64,000 bases of DNA from Williamsia deligens (GCF_024171765.1 NZ_JAMTCI010000001.1:372001-436000), one strand, 5' to 3'; positions 21,802 to 31,797 are shown, counted from the first letter of the stretch. Notes: generated from the letters alone by a model not told the origin. Translations and numbers: made by a program.

Positions 21802-23004
21802 TGACGTCGGGGAGTCTACGGCAGGGCGGTCCGGCGCAGCCGTGGACGGCAGGTCCGGCGCAGCCGTCGACGGCATCGTGCGTGCCACGCCGACCGCCGC
21901 CGCCGCGGCGAGGAGAAGGACGACCGCGGCCACCGAGAACGCGACGTCGTACGACGACCCGATCACCGGCGCGACTACCAGGGGCCCCAGCATCTGACCC
22001 ACGCCGTACACGGCGGTCAGGACGGCTGCGGTCCGCGCGACCGGGAGTGCCGCCCCGACGGACATGGTCACCGCGACGACACCGAGGAACGTCATGCCGA
22101 ACAGCGCCGCCGCCACGACCGCCACGGCCGCCGACGACGACACCGCCGGGAGCACCGCACCGACCGTCTGCACGAGCAGTGTCACCACCAGGACACGCTG
22201 TGCGCCGAAACGTGCTGCGGCTCTGGCCCAGATCGCGACCGACGGTGCCGCGGCGATTCCCACGACCAGCCAGACCAGCGGTCCGACCACCGACGTCCTC
22301 GACCCCGCACCGACGGCCGCGACGAGGAACGTGCCGATCACGATGTAGCCGACGCCCTCGAGGAAGTACGACGCGAGCAGGAACCGCCACGCCGGCCGAT
22401 GGGACGGGCGGCCCGCGGCGTCCGGGGCTGTCGCCGGCGCCGCGGACTCCGGTTCGATCCTCGTCGCGAGGACGGGGACGAGGAACAGTGCCGTCAGGGC
22501 CGCGGCGACCAGCCAGAGCGACCGCCAGTCGAGGCTCGACCCGACGAGGGCGATGATCGCGCCGCTCAGGGCGATACCGATGCCGACACCCGCGAACGTC
22601 ACCGCCGTCGACGCGCCGTGACGTCGCGCCGCGGTGACGGTGCTGATGCAGCCGACGAAGATGACCGCGCTGGCCACGCCCGCGAGGAGGCGCAGTGCCG
22701 AGAACGCCGCGATCCCCGATGCGACGGCCATCGCGGCCTCGGATGCGATCAGCACACCCGCCCAGAACCGCAGGTGCATCGAGGTGTTGATGCGGGGACG
22801 CACAGCGAGAGCGGCCGCGCCCACGAGATACCCCGCGTAGTTCGCGGTGGCGACCACGGCGCCCCCGGACGGGGTGACCGCGTCCGCCGACTCCATGAGT
22901 GGGAGCAGCGGCGTGAACGCGAACCGTCCGACGCCCATGGCCGCGACCAGCCCACCGGCGCCGGCCCAGGCGACGCGCTGATGACGGCCGAGGATGTCTC
23001 TCAC
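21757..23004 (-). CDS. MFS transporter (YbfB/YjiJ-like)
   Basis: A 415-residue protein with about twelve membrane helices in two six-helix halves. The opening (segment WAGAGGLVAAMGVGRFAFTPLLPLM) is typical of the YbfB/YjiJ MFS family. The GTG at 23004 is preferred; an in-frame ATG at 23055 would push the coding region to within 18 bp of the divergent LysR start. There is no stop before 21757, so the last 14 codons lie inside the tRNA-Arg gene. The true C-terminus may be formed from a processed transcript. The substrate is unknown; the divergent LysR gene is its probable regulator. Confidence 0.82.
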   Translation of the reverse strand: MRDILGRHQRVAWAGAGGLVAAMGVGRFAFTPLLPLMESADAVTPSGGAVVATANYAGYLVGAAALAVRPRINTSMHLRFWAGVLIASEAAMAVASGIAAFSALRLLAGVASAVIFVGCISTVTAARRHGASTAVTFAGVGIGIALSGAIIALVGSSLDWRSLWLVAAALTALFLVPVLATRIEPESAAPATAPDAAGRPSHRPAWRFLLASYFLEGVGYIVIGTFLVAAVGAGSRTSVVGPLVWLVVGIAAAPSVAIWARAAARFGAQRVLVVTLLVQTVGAVLPAVSSSAAVAVVAAALFGMTFLGVVAVTMSVGAALPVARTAAVLTAVYGVGQMLGPLVVAPVIGSSYDVAFSVAAVVLLLAAAAAVGVARTMPSTAAPDLPSTAAPDRPAVDSPTSAFVAQGIEQPSPKG

Positions 23005-23073
23005 CCCGACGACGCTAGACACCGGATCCAATGGAGAGAAATGCCGGTTGAGCATCGGGTATAACCTGCACGC

Positions 23074-23952
23074 ATGGAACCGGAGGTGCGGCATCTCCGC
23101 GCGATCGTCGCCCTGGCGGATCACGGCACCTTCACGGCGGCGGCGGCAGCACTCACCGTCAGCCAGCCGGCCCTGACCCGGACCGTCCAGCACCTCGAGC
23201 GGGTGGTGGGGTGCGACCTGGTCGCGCGGACGTCGCGGTCGTCGAGCCTCACCGCAGCGGGCGCGGAGTTCGTCGAGGGGGCCCGTCGCATCCTCGGCGA
23301 CCTCGACGGGCTGACGGCTCGGATGCGCGCGGGATCGCGCGTGCGGGTCGGGTTCGCCTGGCTCCTGCCCCACTGGTTCGGCGACGCCACACGTCGCCAC
23401 GAGCTCGGCGGCGGCATCGTCGACGTCCGCCGACTCGACGACCCGCTCGCGGCGGTCCTCGGCGCCGAGGTCGACGTGGCGATCAGCCGGGTCGGCGTGG
23501 ATCCCGATGCCGGTCTGACCTCCCGCGTGCTGGCCACGGAGCAGCGTGTGGTCGCCCTGTGCGCGACGTCCGACCTCGTGACCCGGCCCGACCTGCACTG
23601 GGATGATCTCGCCGCCGAACCCGTCATCGTCAACGACGCCTCGGGGACGACCCGTCCGGAGTCGTGGGACCGCGTCGACCCCGATCGCGTCGTCGTGCAC
23701 TGCAACAACTTCGACGAGTGGATCGAACTCACCGCGGCGGGGCGCGGGATCAGCGCCGTCCCGGACCTGATCTGCTCGCGGGTCTCCCACCCCGGTGTCG
23801 TGTTCCGTCGCATCCCGGGCATCCCGGCGACGCCGATCCTCGCGGCATGGCGGCCGTCGGGTGGCTCCCTCGGGGCGGTGGAGGGATTCGTCGAGCTCCT
23901 CGCGGGCGCCGCTGCTGACGCGCACCCTGCGCACGACGCCACCGGTCGCTAG
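23074..23952 (+). CDS. LysR-family transcriptional regulator
   Basis: A 292-residue protein. The N-terminal winged HTH (residues 1-60, segment [24 protein letters not shown]) is followed by a periplasmic-binding-type effector domain (90-280). It is divergent from the MFS gene across about 70 bp, the usual arrangement in which the LysR protein controls its neighbour. A TATAAC hexamer near 23058 could be its -10. Effector unknown. Confidence 0.9.
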   Translation: MEPEVRHLRAIVALADHGTFTAAAAALTVSQPALTRTVQHLERVVGCDLVARTSRSSSLTAAGAEFVEGARRILGDLDGLTARMRAGSRVRVGFAWLLPHWFGDATRRHELGGGIVDVRRLDDPLAAVLGAEVDVAISRVGVDPDAGLTSRVLATEQRVVALCATSDLVTRPDLHWDDLAAEPVIVNDASGTTRPESWDRVDPDRVVVHCNNFDEWIELTAAGRGISAVPDLICSRVSHPGVVFRRIPGIPATPILAAWRPSGGSLGAVEGFVELLAGAAADAHPAHDATGR

Positions 23953-23995
23953 GCTTGCGAAGCACTCACTCCCCCGGTACGCGCTGACCGGCCGT

Positions 23996-24022
23996 GTTTC
24001 CTGGGCGTCACACGACGGAAAC
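23996..24022. promoter_or_regulatory. GlnR-like double box upstream of glnN
   Basis: A symmetric site: GAAAC on the right (24018-24022) is 6 bp from GTCAC (24007-24011), and the complement of GTTTC (23996-24000) is 6 bp from the same centre. This gives the actinobacterial GlnR pattern GTnAC-n6-GAAAC on both strands. It lies about 91 bp before the glutamine synthetase start, so nitrogen control by GlnR is inferred. Confidence 0.6.
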
Positions 24023-24112
24023 GCCTCGGCGATCTGCCAGACCTACCGTCGCCTGAGGTTTCGAGACCAGCATCGGCGCCATCGGCGCGGATCGGACATC
24101 AGGGGTGAACAG

Positions 24113-26287
24113 ATGAGTGGCAGCATTTCCCGCCGTGAGGCGATCAAGGCGGTAACCGCCCACAGCACGCCGGAGTGCGCCACGGCGGGGGCGCCGCTCG
24201 CCGAGCTCTTCGGCGTCAACGTCTTCGACAAGTCGGCCATGAAGGACCGGCTCCCCAAGAGCGTGTTCAAGAAGGTCTCCGCCACCATCGACGAGGGTGT
24301 CGCCCTCGATCCCACCATCGCCGACGTCGTCGCCAACGCGATGAAGGACTGGGCCATCGAGAAGGGCGCGTCGCACTACGCGCACGTCTTCTACCCGCTC
24401 ACCGGTTTCACCGCCGAGAAGCACGACTCGTTCCTCGAGCCCGACTCCTCGGGTGCATCGCTCGCGGAGTTCCAGGGCAAGACCCTGCTGCAGGGTGAAC
24501 CCGACGCGTCGAGCTTCCCCAACGGTGGCCTGCGCGGCACGTTCGAGGCCCGTGGCTACACCGGCTGGGATGTCACCAGCCCCGCCTACATCCTCGAGAA
24601 CCCGGCCGGCAACACGCTGTGCATCCCGACGGTGTTCATCTCGTGGACCGGCGAGGCCCTGGACAAGAAGACCCCGCTGCTGCGCAGCCAGCAGGCGATG
24701 AGCAAGCAGGCCATGCGACTGCTGAAGCTGTTCGGGCACAACGACGTCGACACCGTGGTGTCGTACGCGGGCGCCGAGCAGGAGTACTTCCTCATCGACG
24801 AGCACTTCTACTACGCACGTCCCGACATCATGACCACGTCGCGAACCCTGTTCGGCGCCAAGCCGTCCAAGGGCCAGGAGTTCGACGACCACTACTTCGG
24901 TGCCATCCCGGATCGCGTGCTGGGCTTCATGATCGACCTCGACCGCGAGCTGTTCAAGCACGGCATCCCGTCGAAGACCCGCCACAACGAGGTCGCCCCC
25001 GGTCAGTTCGAGCTCGCGCCGGTCTTCGAGCGCTCGGTGCTCGCCCACGATCACCAGCAGCTGATGATGACGATCATGAAGAAGGTCGCCGAGAACCACG
25101 GCATGACCTGTCTGCTGCACGAGAAGCCGTTCGCCGGCGTCAACGGTTCGGGCAAGCACGTCAACTTCTCGCTCGGCAACAGCAACCAGGGCAACCTGCT
25201 CAACCCCGGTGACACCCCGCACGAGAACGTGCAGTTCCTCGTGTTCTGCGCGGCCATCATCCGCGGTGTCCACAAGTACGGCGGGCTCCTGCGCGCATCG
25301 GTCGCGTCGGCCAGCAACGACCATCGCCTCGGCGCGAACGAGGCTCCGCCCGCGATCATCTCGATCTTCCTCGGTGACCAGCTCATGGATGTCTTCGACC
25401 AGATCGCCAAGGGTGGCGCGACGGAGTCGAAGGAGTCGGGCGTGCTCGAGCTCGGCGTCGACAGCCTGCCCCCGCTCAAGGCCGACCCGGGCGACCGCAA
25501 CCGCACCAGCCCGTTTGCGTTCACCGGCAACCGGTTCGAGTTCCGCGCACCGGGATCCAACCAGTCGATCTCGGATCCCATGGTCGCCATCAACACGATC
25601 CTCGCCGACTCGATCGACTACCTGGCCACCGAGATCGAGAAGCTGACCACCGACGGCACCGAGTTCAACGCGGCCGTGCAGTCGGTCCTCCAGCAGATCA
25701 TCACCGATCACGGCGCGGTCATCTTCAACGGCGACGGATACGCCGACGCGTGGCAGGAGGAGGCGGCCGCCCGCGGCCTGAAGAACCTGCGCACCACCGT
25801 CGACGCCGTCCCGTTCATGGCCGAGGCGGAGAACGAGGAGCTGTTCGAGCGCTACGGCGTCCTGTCCGCACGGGAGCTCGAGGCCCGCAAGGACGTCATC
25901 CTCGAGCAGTACGCGCTCACCATCCTGGTCGAGGCCAAGGAGACCGCCGAGATCGCCAAGACCATGATCCTGCCGACCGCCCTGCGGTACCAGGGTGAGC
26001 TGGCGGGCGTCGCGGTCAACGTCAAGGCCGCCGGTCTCGACGCGACCAACCCGCTGCTGTCCGACATCACCACGGCGATCGGCGAGTTGAGCACCTCGCT
26101 GGCCACCCTCGAGGAGGGCATCGGGGCGTTCCACGGCGAATCGGAGCTCGAGGAGTCGACGTATGCGCTCGAGACGCTCATCCCCGCGATGGCCGCGGTG
26201 CGCGTCGCCGCGGACACCCTCGAGACCCTCGTCGCCGACGACCTGTGGCCGCTGCCGACCTACAACGAGATGCTGACGATCCTGTAA
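24113..26287 (+). CDS. glnN: Glutamine synthetase type III
   Basis: A 724-residue enzyme, the length expected of GSIII (about 700-730) and far longer than GSI. The N-terminal part has the GSIII opening [19 protein letters not shown]. The catalytic core shows the ATP/glutamate motifs (segments [51 protein letters not shown]). The C-terminal extension (about 560-724) is helical. It makes glutamine from glutamate, ammonia and ATP. GSIII lacks the adenylylation site of GSI, so control is likely transcriptional, in line with the GlnR-like site upstream. ATG 24113 is supported by the family N-terminus. The ribosome site is weak (GGTGAA). Confidence 0.92.
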   Translation: MSGSISRREAIKAVTAHSTPECATAGAPLAELFGVNVFDKSAMKDRLPKSVFKKVSATIDEGVALDPTIADVVANAMKDWAIEKGASHYAHVFYPLTGFTAEKHDSFLEPDSSGASLAEFQGKTLLQGEPDASSFPNGGLRGTFEARGYTGWDVTSPAYILENPAGNTLCIPTVFISWTGEALDKKTPLLRSQQAMSKQAMRLLKLFGHNDVDTVVSYAGAEQEYFLIDEHFYYARPDIMTTSRTLFGAKPSKGQEFDDHYFGAIPDRVLGFMIDLDRELFKHGIPSKTRHNEVAPGQFELAPVFERSVLAHDHQQLMMTIMKKVAENHGMTCLLHEKPFAGVNGSGKHVNFSLGNSNQGNLLNPGDTPHENVQFLVFCAAIIRGVHKYGGLLRASVASASNDHRLGANEAPPAIISIFLGDQLMDVFDQIAKGGATESKESGVLELGVDSLPPLKADPGDRNRTSPFAFTGNRFEFRAPGSNQSISDPMVAINTILADSIDYLATEIEKLTTDGTEFNAAVQSVLQQIITDHGAVIFNGDGYADAWQEEAAARGLKNLRTTVDAVPFMAEAENEELFERYGVLSARELEARKDVILEQYALTILVEAKETAEIAKTMILPTALRYQGELAGVAVNVKAAGLDATNPLLSDITTAIGELSTSLATLEEGIGAFHGESELEESTYALETLIPAMAAVRVAADTLETLVADDLWPLPTYNEMLTIL

Positions 26288-26330
26288 CGCGTCGCACGAT
26301 CCGGGTCCGCCCGGTCGGGAGCGCTCCCTG

Positions 26331-28010
26331 TCACCGTGTGGGGAAACCGCTTCCGGCCGGGCGGTATTCGTCTGTCCGGGCCGTCCGCGACCCGACGGCG
26401 TCCGCCGTCCCGACGGCGGCGACGACCCGCCGGAGCACGTCGGTGTCGGACCGTTCGGTCCGCCCGCCCGGTGACGCCACCTGTCCGACCCGGACCATCC
26501 GCTCGCCCGGACGGAACGGGTTGGCCACGAAATGGTTCGCGGTCCCCGACGGGTCGCGCGACCAGCCGTGCGCCAGTTGGACGCCCGCCACGTACAGGTC
26601 ACCGGTGGTGCCCGGCGGAACCAGGCGCAGATGGGCGTCCAGGACGTAGGCCTCCACGTTCCAGCCCGGACGTCGGTCCTCACCGGTTCGGAAAGCAGCT
26701 CCGCCCGCCTCGGCGACGGCACCGGTGCCGGCGAGCGGTCTGTCGTACCCGTGGCCGACCGTGACGTGTGCGGTCGCCCCGAGCACCAGGGTCCAGATGA
26801 TGTCGCAGACGTCGCGGAGCTTGTGTGCGTGCACGGGGACGACCACCTGCATGTCGTCGGCGTCGCGATCGCCCGCCCACGCGCTCAGCGTCCACGCGAG
26901 CCGGTTCGCCAACGCGCCGTGCGACGTCGACAACGCCGCCAGCTCGTCGCCGCGACGGTGGATGACCACCTCGGCGACCGCGTGCAGATGACCGCGGCCG
27001 GCGCCGTCGTCGACGGTGACCGGCTCGTCGGGGTGGTACACGAGCTCCTCGTCGTCGATGGAGACGATCTCCACCCACGGCGGGACGACGGCTGCGGCGG
27101 CGATGTCGGTGACGACGCGGGTGGCACGCGCTTCGGCGATGCGCACGATGGTCTCCGGGGCGGTGCTGCGGGTCGAGAGCACCAGCACGCTCCCGCCGGC
27201 ACGCAGGACGGCCAGGGTGGCGACCATCGCCGCGGGTGTCGACTCGCACAGGACACCCACCACCGAGCCCGGGCTCACCCCGGTGGCCAGGAGGGCACGG
27301 GCGACGCGGTTGGCGTAGCAGTCGAGGTCGCCATGGGAGATGACGCCGTCGGTCGTGACGACGGCGGCGCGATCGGGATCGCGCGACATGCCCATCTCCA
27401 GCAGGTCGACGAGGGTGGCCGGCGCCGTCAGCTCTGCGGTCGCGTTCCACTCGTCGAGGATGTGGACGCGCTCGGCCTCGGAGACGACCTGCAGCGACCC
27501 GACCGGTGCGCGACCGGCGACGACGAAGCGGCCGAGGAACTCGACGAAGCGGCCCAGGTGGTCACCATGGTCCTCGCCACCGACCGTCGACAGTTCGAGG
27601 GTCACCTCCCCGGAACGGCCGACTGTGCACCAGACGACGACGGGGACGGCGGCGAGAGCTGCGGTCACGTCCTCGGTGCCGCCCGCCGCGACCGCCACAT
27701 CGCGCGGGGCCACCGTCGGGTCGGGATCGACGGGTGCGTCCACGCAGGCGCCCACGCGGACGATCAGGCCCGACACGGTGTGGCGCGCGCTGACCGGCAG
27801 GTCGACGGGAGCGATCCGTGCGCCACCGGACACTGCGACCCCGACACGCGGGGCGGTGGTCGCCGGACCGGGGCCGCGGTACGCGACGAGGCCCGCGGCG
27901 ACGACGATCTCCGGGTCGATGCGGTGGTCGTCGGCCACGGCGAGAAGGGCTCGCGACGACGTCGTCGACAGTGTTCGGCGATGAACGGTGGTGGTACCCG
28001 GATTCGCCAT
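26331..28010 (-). CDS. Degenerate NRPS-like condensation-tail/adenylation protein
   Basis: A 559-residue protein. Residues 1-190 resemble the C-terminal part of a condensation domain, and 195-520 resemble an adenylation domain (segments ERVHILDEWNATAEL, NRVARALLATGVSPGSVVGVL, GDLYVAGVQLAHGWSRDPSGTANHFVANPFRPG). The ATP-binding TSGSTGxPKG loop is missing, and the YRTGD motif has become VRVGQ, losing the Asp that binds the adenylate ribose. There is no carrier-protein domain and no other NRPS gene nearby. The gene is open over its whole length, so it is not an ordinary pseudogene. It may be an inactive relative with a structural or regulatory job. Confidence 0.7.
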   Translation of the reverse strand: MANPGTTTVHRRTLSTTSSRALLAVADDHRIDPEIVVAAGLVAYRGPGPATTAPRVGVAVSGGARIAPVDLPVSARHTVSGLIVRVGACVDAPVDPDPTVAPRDVAVAAGGTEDVTAALAAVPVVVWCTVGRSGEVTLELSTVGGEDHGDHLGRFVEFLGRFVVAGRAPVGSLQVVSEAERVHILDEWNATAELTAPATLVDLLEMGMSRDPDRAAVVTTDGVISHGDLDCYANRVARALLATGVSPGSVVGVLCESTPAAMVATLAVLRAGGSVLVLSTRSTAPETIVRIAEARATRVVTDIAAAAVVPPWVEIVSIDDEELVYHPDEPVTVDDGAGRGHLHAVAEVVIHRRGDELAALSTSHGALANRLAWTLSAWAGDRDADDMQVVVPVHAHKLRDVCDIIWTLVLGATAHVTVGHGYDRPLAGTGAVAEAGGAAFRTGEDRRPGWNVEAYVLDAHLRLVPPGTTGDLYVAGVQLAHGWSRDPSGTANHFVANPFRPGERMVRVGQVASPGGRTERSDTDVLRRVVAAVGTADAVGSRTARTDEYRPAGSGFPTR

Positions 28011-28163
28011 TGTCGGTCTCCTCGTCGTGCTCTGCGAGTTGCCTCGTCAGTCGCGCAACGGCCCCACCCCGTTACATGCAACGGGCGTCGCACACGAGGT
28101 TCGGTGCGTGGGGTGGCGTGGATGGGTCGGGGCGGCCGGTTTTTTCGAACACGCGGGACGGCG

Positions 28164-29819
28164 TCAGCGACCGGCGGCGGTCACCCGCGCGGCAACCGCG
28201 TTGACCAGGACGTTCGCGATGTCCCCGGGTTCCCGGGCGACGTAGCTCGTGCCGCCCGGGGACAGCGCCGAGATCTGCTTCAACGCCTGCGTGTCGACGT
28301 CGTCAGAGATGCCGATGGTGACGATCTCGACGGGGCGGGCCGGGTCGGCCAGTTGCCGGATCCGGCGCGTCAGCTCGTCGAGGGAGATGCTGTCGGGATC
28401 GTCGTTGCGACCGTCGGTGAGGACGATGATGCTGTTCGAGTAGCTGGGGTCGTAGGAGTCGAGGACCTTCCGGTACGCCGCCAGGGTGGTGTCGTACAGA
28501 CCGGTCCCCCCGCCGATGTACTGCTCGTAGTCCTCGGCGCGGCTGTCGAGGTACTCGCGCTGCGTGCGCCCGTCGGGTCGCCGGGCGTCCTCCCGCTCGA
28601 TCGGGGCGATCTCCGTCCAGTCCTGCCCGGGCCCACCCTTGTCGGTGGAGAAGAACCACAGACCGATCTCGGTGTTGTTGGGGAACAGCTTGTTCCCCGC
28701 CAGCGCGGCCTGCACGAGGAGGTCGGCGCGGGTGGTGTCGCCGACGCTCTCGGACATCGATCCCGAGACGTCGAGGGCGACGAGGGTGCGGATCGGTTCG
28801 GCGACGACGGCCCACTGCCGCAGCGTCTTCTCCCGGGCCGCGGTGTCCGTGACGACCACGGCGGGCACCCGCCCGACGCCCGCACCGGGCAACGGCTCGG
28901 CCGACGACGGCCGGAAACCGGCGTCCCGCAGCGCGGCGAGACCCTCGGGTGAGGACATGGCGGCCGCGAGTCGACGCCCGCCGTCGCGGGCCGTGTCGCG
29001 CTCGCCGACACCGGCTGTCACGAGCATCGGGTGGTCGAGGAAGACGGTCCCGTCGGTGGGGACGGCTGCGGTGAGCGCGGTACCGGGGTGCGCACGTCGG
29101 TAGTCGACGAACTGCTGCTCACTGGTGACGGTGGGGCTCCCCGCGGAGTCGGCGAGCGCGAGACGGTTCTCCTCGCTGTCGTCCTCGGCGCGGATGTTGC
29201 CCTGCTGGATGGCGAGGACGGTCATCGCGTCGGTGAGCTGCTTGGACGTCAGCGTGCCCTTCTCGACGGCTGCGACGGCGCCGGCGATGGGGGCATTGCC
29301 GGTGCTGGTCGTGATGGGGCTCCCGATGCGCAGCCCGGGCAGTCGCATCACGTCGACCCAGGACCGCAGGGTCGACAGGTTCCGACCGACCACGACAGCA
29401 GGTGACGAGGCCAGGGACCCCACCGGATCGACGGGGAGGCGCACCTGCCCGAGGACGGTCGCGGCGCGCTCCGAGGAGTCGGCGACCCACAGGTCGGGCG
29501 CCGTGGACCCTCGACCGAGCTGCCCAGCCACCGCGGCCCCGGCGACCGCCGTGACGGTGTAGTCGTAGCAGGACGCGGCGGACACCGACGGCGTCACAGC
29601 TTTCAGCGGTGTCGTCATGGACGGATCGGCCGCAACGGTGACCGTCGTCCGCGACGAGCAGTCGGCACCGTCCTGTGACAGCACCCGCCACGTGACCCCC
29701 GCTGCCACCAGGCACGCGACGATCAGGACCAGCGGGATCCAGAGGCGACGTCGACGACGGACCGGCGCGGACGCGCGCCGACCCGGCTGCGGAGCAGCAC
29801 CCACCGCATGGCGCCCCAT
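28164..29819 (-). CDS. Membrane-anchored substrate-binding-like protein with vWA domain
   Basis: A 551-residue protein with an Arg-rich N-terminus, one membrane helix (about 27-46) and an extracellular part. Residues 55-330 look like an ABC-type solute-binding fold. Residues 345-545 are a von Willebrand A domain with the MIDAS motif DVSGSMS and the later Thr and Asp ligands (segments GGTGLYDTTL, VLTDGRNDD). vWA domains bind protein partners through a divalent metal. The combination recurs in Actinobacteria, but its function is not known to me. It is the last gene of the minus-strand block that begins at 33666. Confidence 0.82.
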   Translation of the reverse strand: MGRHAVGAAPQPGRRASAPVRRRRRLWIPLVLIVACLVAAGVTWRVLSQDGADCSSRTTVTVAADPSMTTPLKAVTPSVSAASCYDYTVTAVAGAAVAGQLGRGSTAPDLWVADSSERAATVLGQVRLPVDPVGSLASSPAVVVGRNLSTLRSWVDVMRLPGLRIGSPITTSTGNAPIAGAVAAVEKGTLTSKQLTDAMTVLAIQQGNIRAEDDSEENRLALADSAGSPTVTSEQQFVDYRRAHPGTALTAAVPTDGTVFLDHPMLVTAGVGERDTARDGGRRLAAAMSSPEGLAALRDAGFRPSSAEPLPGAGVGRVPAVVVTDTAAREKTLRQWAVVAEPIRTLVALDVSGSMSESVGDTTRADLLVQAALAGNKLFPNNTEIGLWFFSTDKGGPGQDWTEIAPIEREDARRPDGRTQREYLDSRAEDYEQYIGGGTGLYDTTLAAYRKVLDSYDPSYSNSIIVLTDGRNDDPDSISLDELTRRIRQLADPARPVEIVTIGISDDVDTQALKQISALSPGGTSYVAREPGDIANVLVNAVAARVTAAGR

Positions 29820-29885
29820 CGATCCCCCGTCCCCCGACGAACCTGTCGAATCGGACGGAATATAGCCGAGCGCCGGCTGCGGCGC

Positions 29886-30326
29886 CTACCCGGCGAAGGT
29901 GGCCGTGAACTTCGCGAGCGACTCGCGCAGGTCGGACGAGACGAGCTTGGCCGCGGCCTTGCCCGCGGGGCCCATCATCGGCAGGCCGCCCAGGTCGAGG
30001 TCGATGGTGACGGTCGAACCGTCGCCGTCGGGTGCCACCGACAACGCCAGCTTCACCTTGACGCCGCCCTTGCCGTTGCCCTTCAGCCCGACCTTCGTCG
30101 GCGGGTCGAAGGTGTCGACGGTCCAGTCGAACCGCACGCGCGTGCCCTTGACGGCGACGACGCTGGACACCTTGGTGCCCTTGCTCATCTGGTCGGGGGT
30201 GGGGAGGTCGCTGCGCCACCCGTCGTGGATGGTGAGCCACTCGTCGAAACGGGACAGGTCCTGCACGTGACCCCAGGCGACGTCGGGAGTCAGTGGGACG
30301 GAGACGGTTTCCTTCACGGATGCCAT
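29886..30326 (-). CDS. SRPBCC-family protein, Rv0910-like toxin
   Basis: A 146-residue START/Bet v1-fold protein. Its segments AWGHVQDLSRFDEWLTIHDGW, KGNGKGGVKVKL and SDLRESLAKFTATFAG line up well with the M. tuberculosis Rv0910 toxin as I remember it. Rv0910 is paired with the small antitoxin Rv0909. Here the matching antitoxin-like gene lies about 1.3 kb upstream on the same strand, separated by a lipase gene. Toxicity is inferred from family only; many SRPBCC proteins simply bind lipids. ATG 30326 is set by the fold start. Confidence 0.75.
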   Translation of the reverse strand: MASVKETVSVPLTPDVAWGHVQDLSRFDEWLTIHDGWRSDLPTPDQMSKGTKVSSVVAVKGTRVRFDWTVDTFDPPTKVGLKGNGKGGVKVKLALSVAPDGDGSTVTIDLDLGGLPMMGPAGKAAAKLVSSDLRESLAKFTATFAG

Positions 30327-30364
30327 GGCGATCAGGATAGGGGTCGCATCGGTGACGCCGGGCG

Positions 30365-31633
30365 TCAACAGGACGACGGAGCCGCCCGGCCCGCGAACCG
30401 GTCGCCGATCCATGTGACCGCCTCCGGTCCGGATTGCAGATCGGTGTGACCGCGACCCGCCTCGACGGTGACGTCGACGGTGTCGCCCATCACGCAGGCC
30501 CGCCGCACCGCACCTGCGGTCCATGCCGGTGTGACGAGCTGGTCGCGACTGCCGTAGGCGACGAACAAGGGGCCGGCCGCTCGCCGTCGCGGCAACGAGG
30601 ACCGGGCCAGCATGTCGTGCAGGGCGCGTAACGCCTCTGGGGAGGCGACGGTCGCGTCACCCGGACGGACCTGGGTGAGCGCCGAGTACTTCTGGAACTC
30701 GCTGCCCTCGCCGCACGCCGCCAACGCGGCGCCTCCTGCGGCGAGGCCACCCCGGATGTACTGCGACTCGTCGAGTCCGGGGTCGACGGTTTTCAGGCCG
30801 TCGAGCACGAGCGGGATCAACCCGAGTTGCAGGGTGGTGAAGGTCGGCGCGCGGAAGGGTGTGCGGTCGTAACCGTCGGCGATCGGCGCGACGTCGGCGG
30901 CGGGGGCCAGTGCAGCCGCCCCCACGAACCGCAGCCCGCTGCCGTAGTCGGTACCCGCCCACTCCGCGGCGGCCCAGGCGGCCTGTCCGCCCTGGGAACT
31001 GCCGAGGGCGGCCCACCGGTCCGAGGTGTCGGGGACGACGCGGCGCGCGGCGCGGACGGCGTCGATCATCGAGTAGGCCGCGCTGCGGGCGATCAGGTAG
31101 GGGTGCGGGGTCCCGGGTTCACCGAGGCCCACATAGTCCGTCGCCGTCACGACGGACCCGGCACGGACGAGTCGGGCGATCTGTGTCGCGTATCCGAGCA
31201 GGTCCGGATGCAGGGACGGCGCGCAGTTCTCGTCGGTGCCGGTGGTGCCGTGACCGACCGCCACCACCGGCCACCCGCCCGCGGGGGGCGCGCCGTCGGG
31301 TGTGACGACGATGCCCGAGACCCGGACGCCGAAGTCGCCGTCGGGGTCGCCCGGGGCATACCCCGCATTGGACCGGTAGACGATGCGGGTGACGTCGTAC
31401 CCGGCCAGAGGACCGTCCGCGTCGACCCGCATCGGCGCCTGCGACACGACACTGCCGCGGTCGGCGACCGCGACGGGCGCCGGAAGCGACGACGACACCT
31501 CCGACGACGCCGAGTTCGACGACGATCGCGCGCCGTCCGCGCCGTCGGGGGGTGTCCCCGGAGAACACGCGGCCGCGACCACCACCAGGGTGATCGCGGC
31601 CGTCGTCACGCGGGCGACCCGCGAGAGCTGCAC
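30365..31633 (-). CDS. Secretory lipase-family lipoprotein
   Basis: A 422-residue alpha/beta hydrolase with a lipoprotein signal (VVVAAAC, Cys23), a Ser-rich linker of about 30 residues and the nucleophile Ser213 in GSSQGG. The likely acid and His are in the segments AYGSRDQLVTP and GRGHTDLQ. The overall pattern is the secretory lipase (LIP) family, which hydrolyses triacylglycerols or other esters at the cell surface. GTG 31633 shares one base with the stop of the antitoxin-like gene, so they are translationally coupled. It sits between the two halves of a toxin-antitoxin-like pair. Confidence 0.82.
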   Translation of the reverse strand: MQLSRVARVTTAAITLVVVAAACSPGTPPDGADGARSSSNSASSEVSSSLPAPVAVADRGSVVSQAPMRVDADGPLAGYDVTRIVYRSNAGYAPGDPDGDFGVRVSGIVVTPDGAPPAGGWPVVAVGHGTTGTDENCAPSLHPDLLGYATQIARLVRAGSVVTATDYVGLGEPGTPHPYLIARSAAYSMIDAVRAARRVVPDTSDRWAALGSSQGGQAAWAAAEWAGTDYGSGLRFVGAAALAPAADVAPIADGYDRTPFRAPTFTTLQLGLIPLVLDGLKTVDPGLDESQYIRGGLAAGGAALAACGEGSEFQKYSALTQVRPGDATVASPEALRALHDMLARSSLPRRRAAGPLFVAYGSRDQLVTPAWTAGAVRRACVMGDTVDVTVEAGRGHTDLQSGPEAVTWIGDRFAGRAAPSSC

Positions 31634-31797
31634 TAGCGCTGCTGGCCGAACTTCTTCGCGGCGTCGCGGCCCTTGTCGACCTGGCTGGAGTACTTGCCCT
31701 TGGTCGCCTTGTTCACCGCGTCGGCGCCCTTGTCGATGTACTGCGGGTTCTTCTGCACGACGGCCTTGGCCTTGTCGGCGAGCTGCTTGAAGTTCAC
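31633..31797 (-). CDS. Rv0909/MT0933-like antitoxin
   Basis: A 54-residue highly charged helical protein (segments IDKGADAVNKATKGKYSSQVD and KGRDAAKKF). The repeated DKG-D/DA pattern with a central KGKYS is that of the MT0933-like antitoxin family (Rv0909 in M. tuberculosis), whose partner Rv0910 is an SRPBCC toxin. The start is GTG 31797. It is coupled to the lipase gene by a 1-bp overlap rather than to the toxin-like gene. Small basic helical proteins can also be nucleoid-associated, so the antitoxin role is an inference. Confidence 0.68.
   Translation of the reverse strand: MNFKQLADKAKAVVQKNPQYIDKGADAVNKATKGKYSSQVDKGRDAAKKFGQQR

Noticed and set aside
24008-26722. A 904-codon open frame antisense to the type III glutamine synthetase gene
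   Set aside because: It mirrors the codon structure of glnN on the opposite strand; the product is low-complexity, rich in Arg/Gly/Val, with no domain. It is an artefact of high GC.
26532-28952. An 806-codon plus-strand frame over the NRPS-like and vWA genes
   Set aside because: Composition is that of a GC-driven shadow; the opposite strand has clear protein families.
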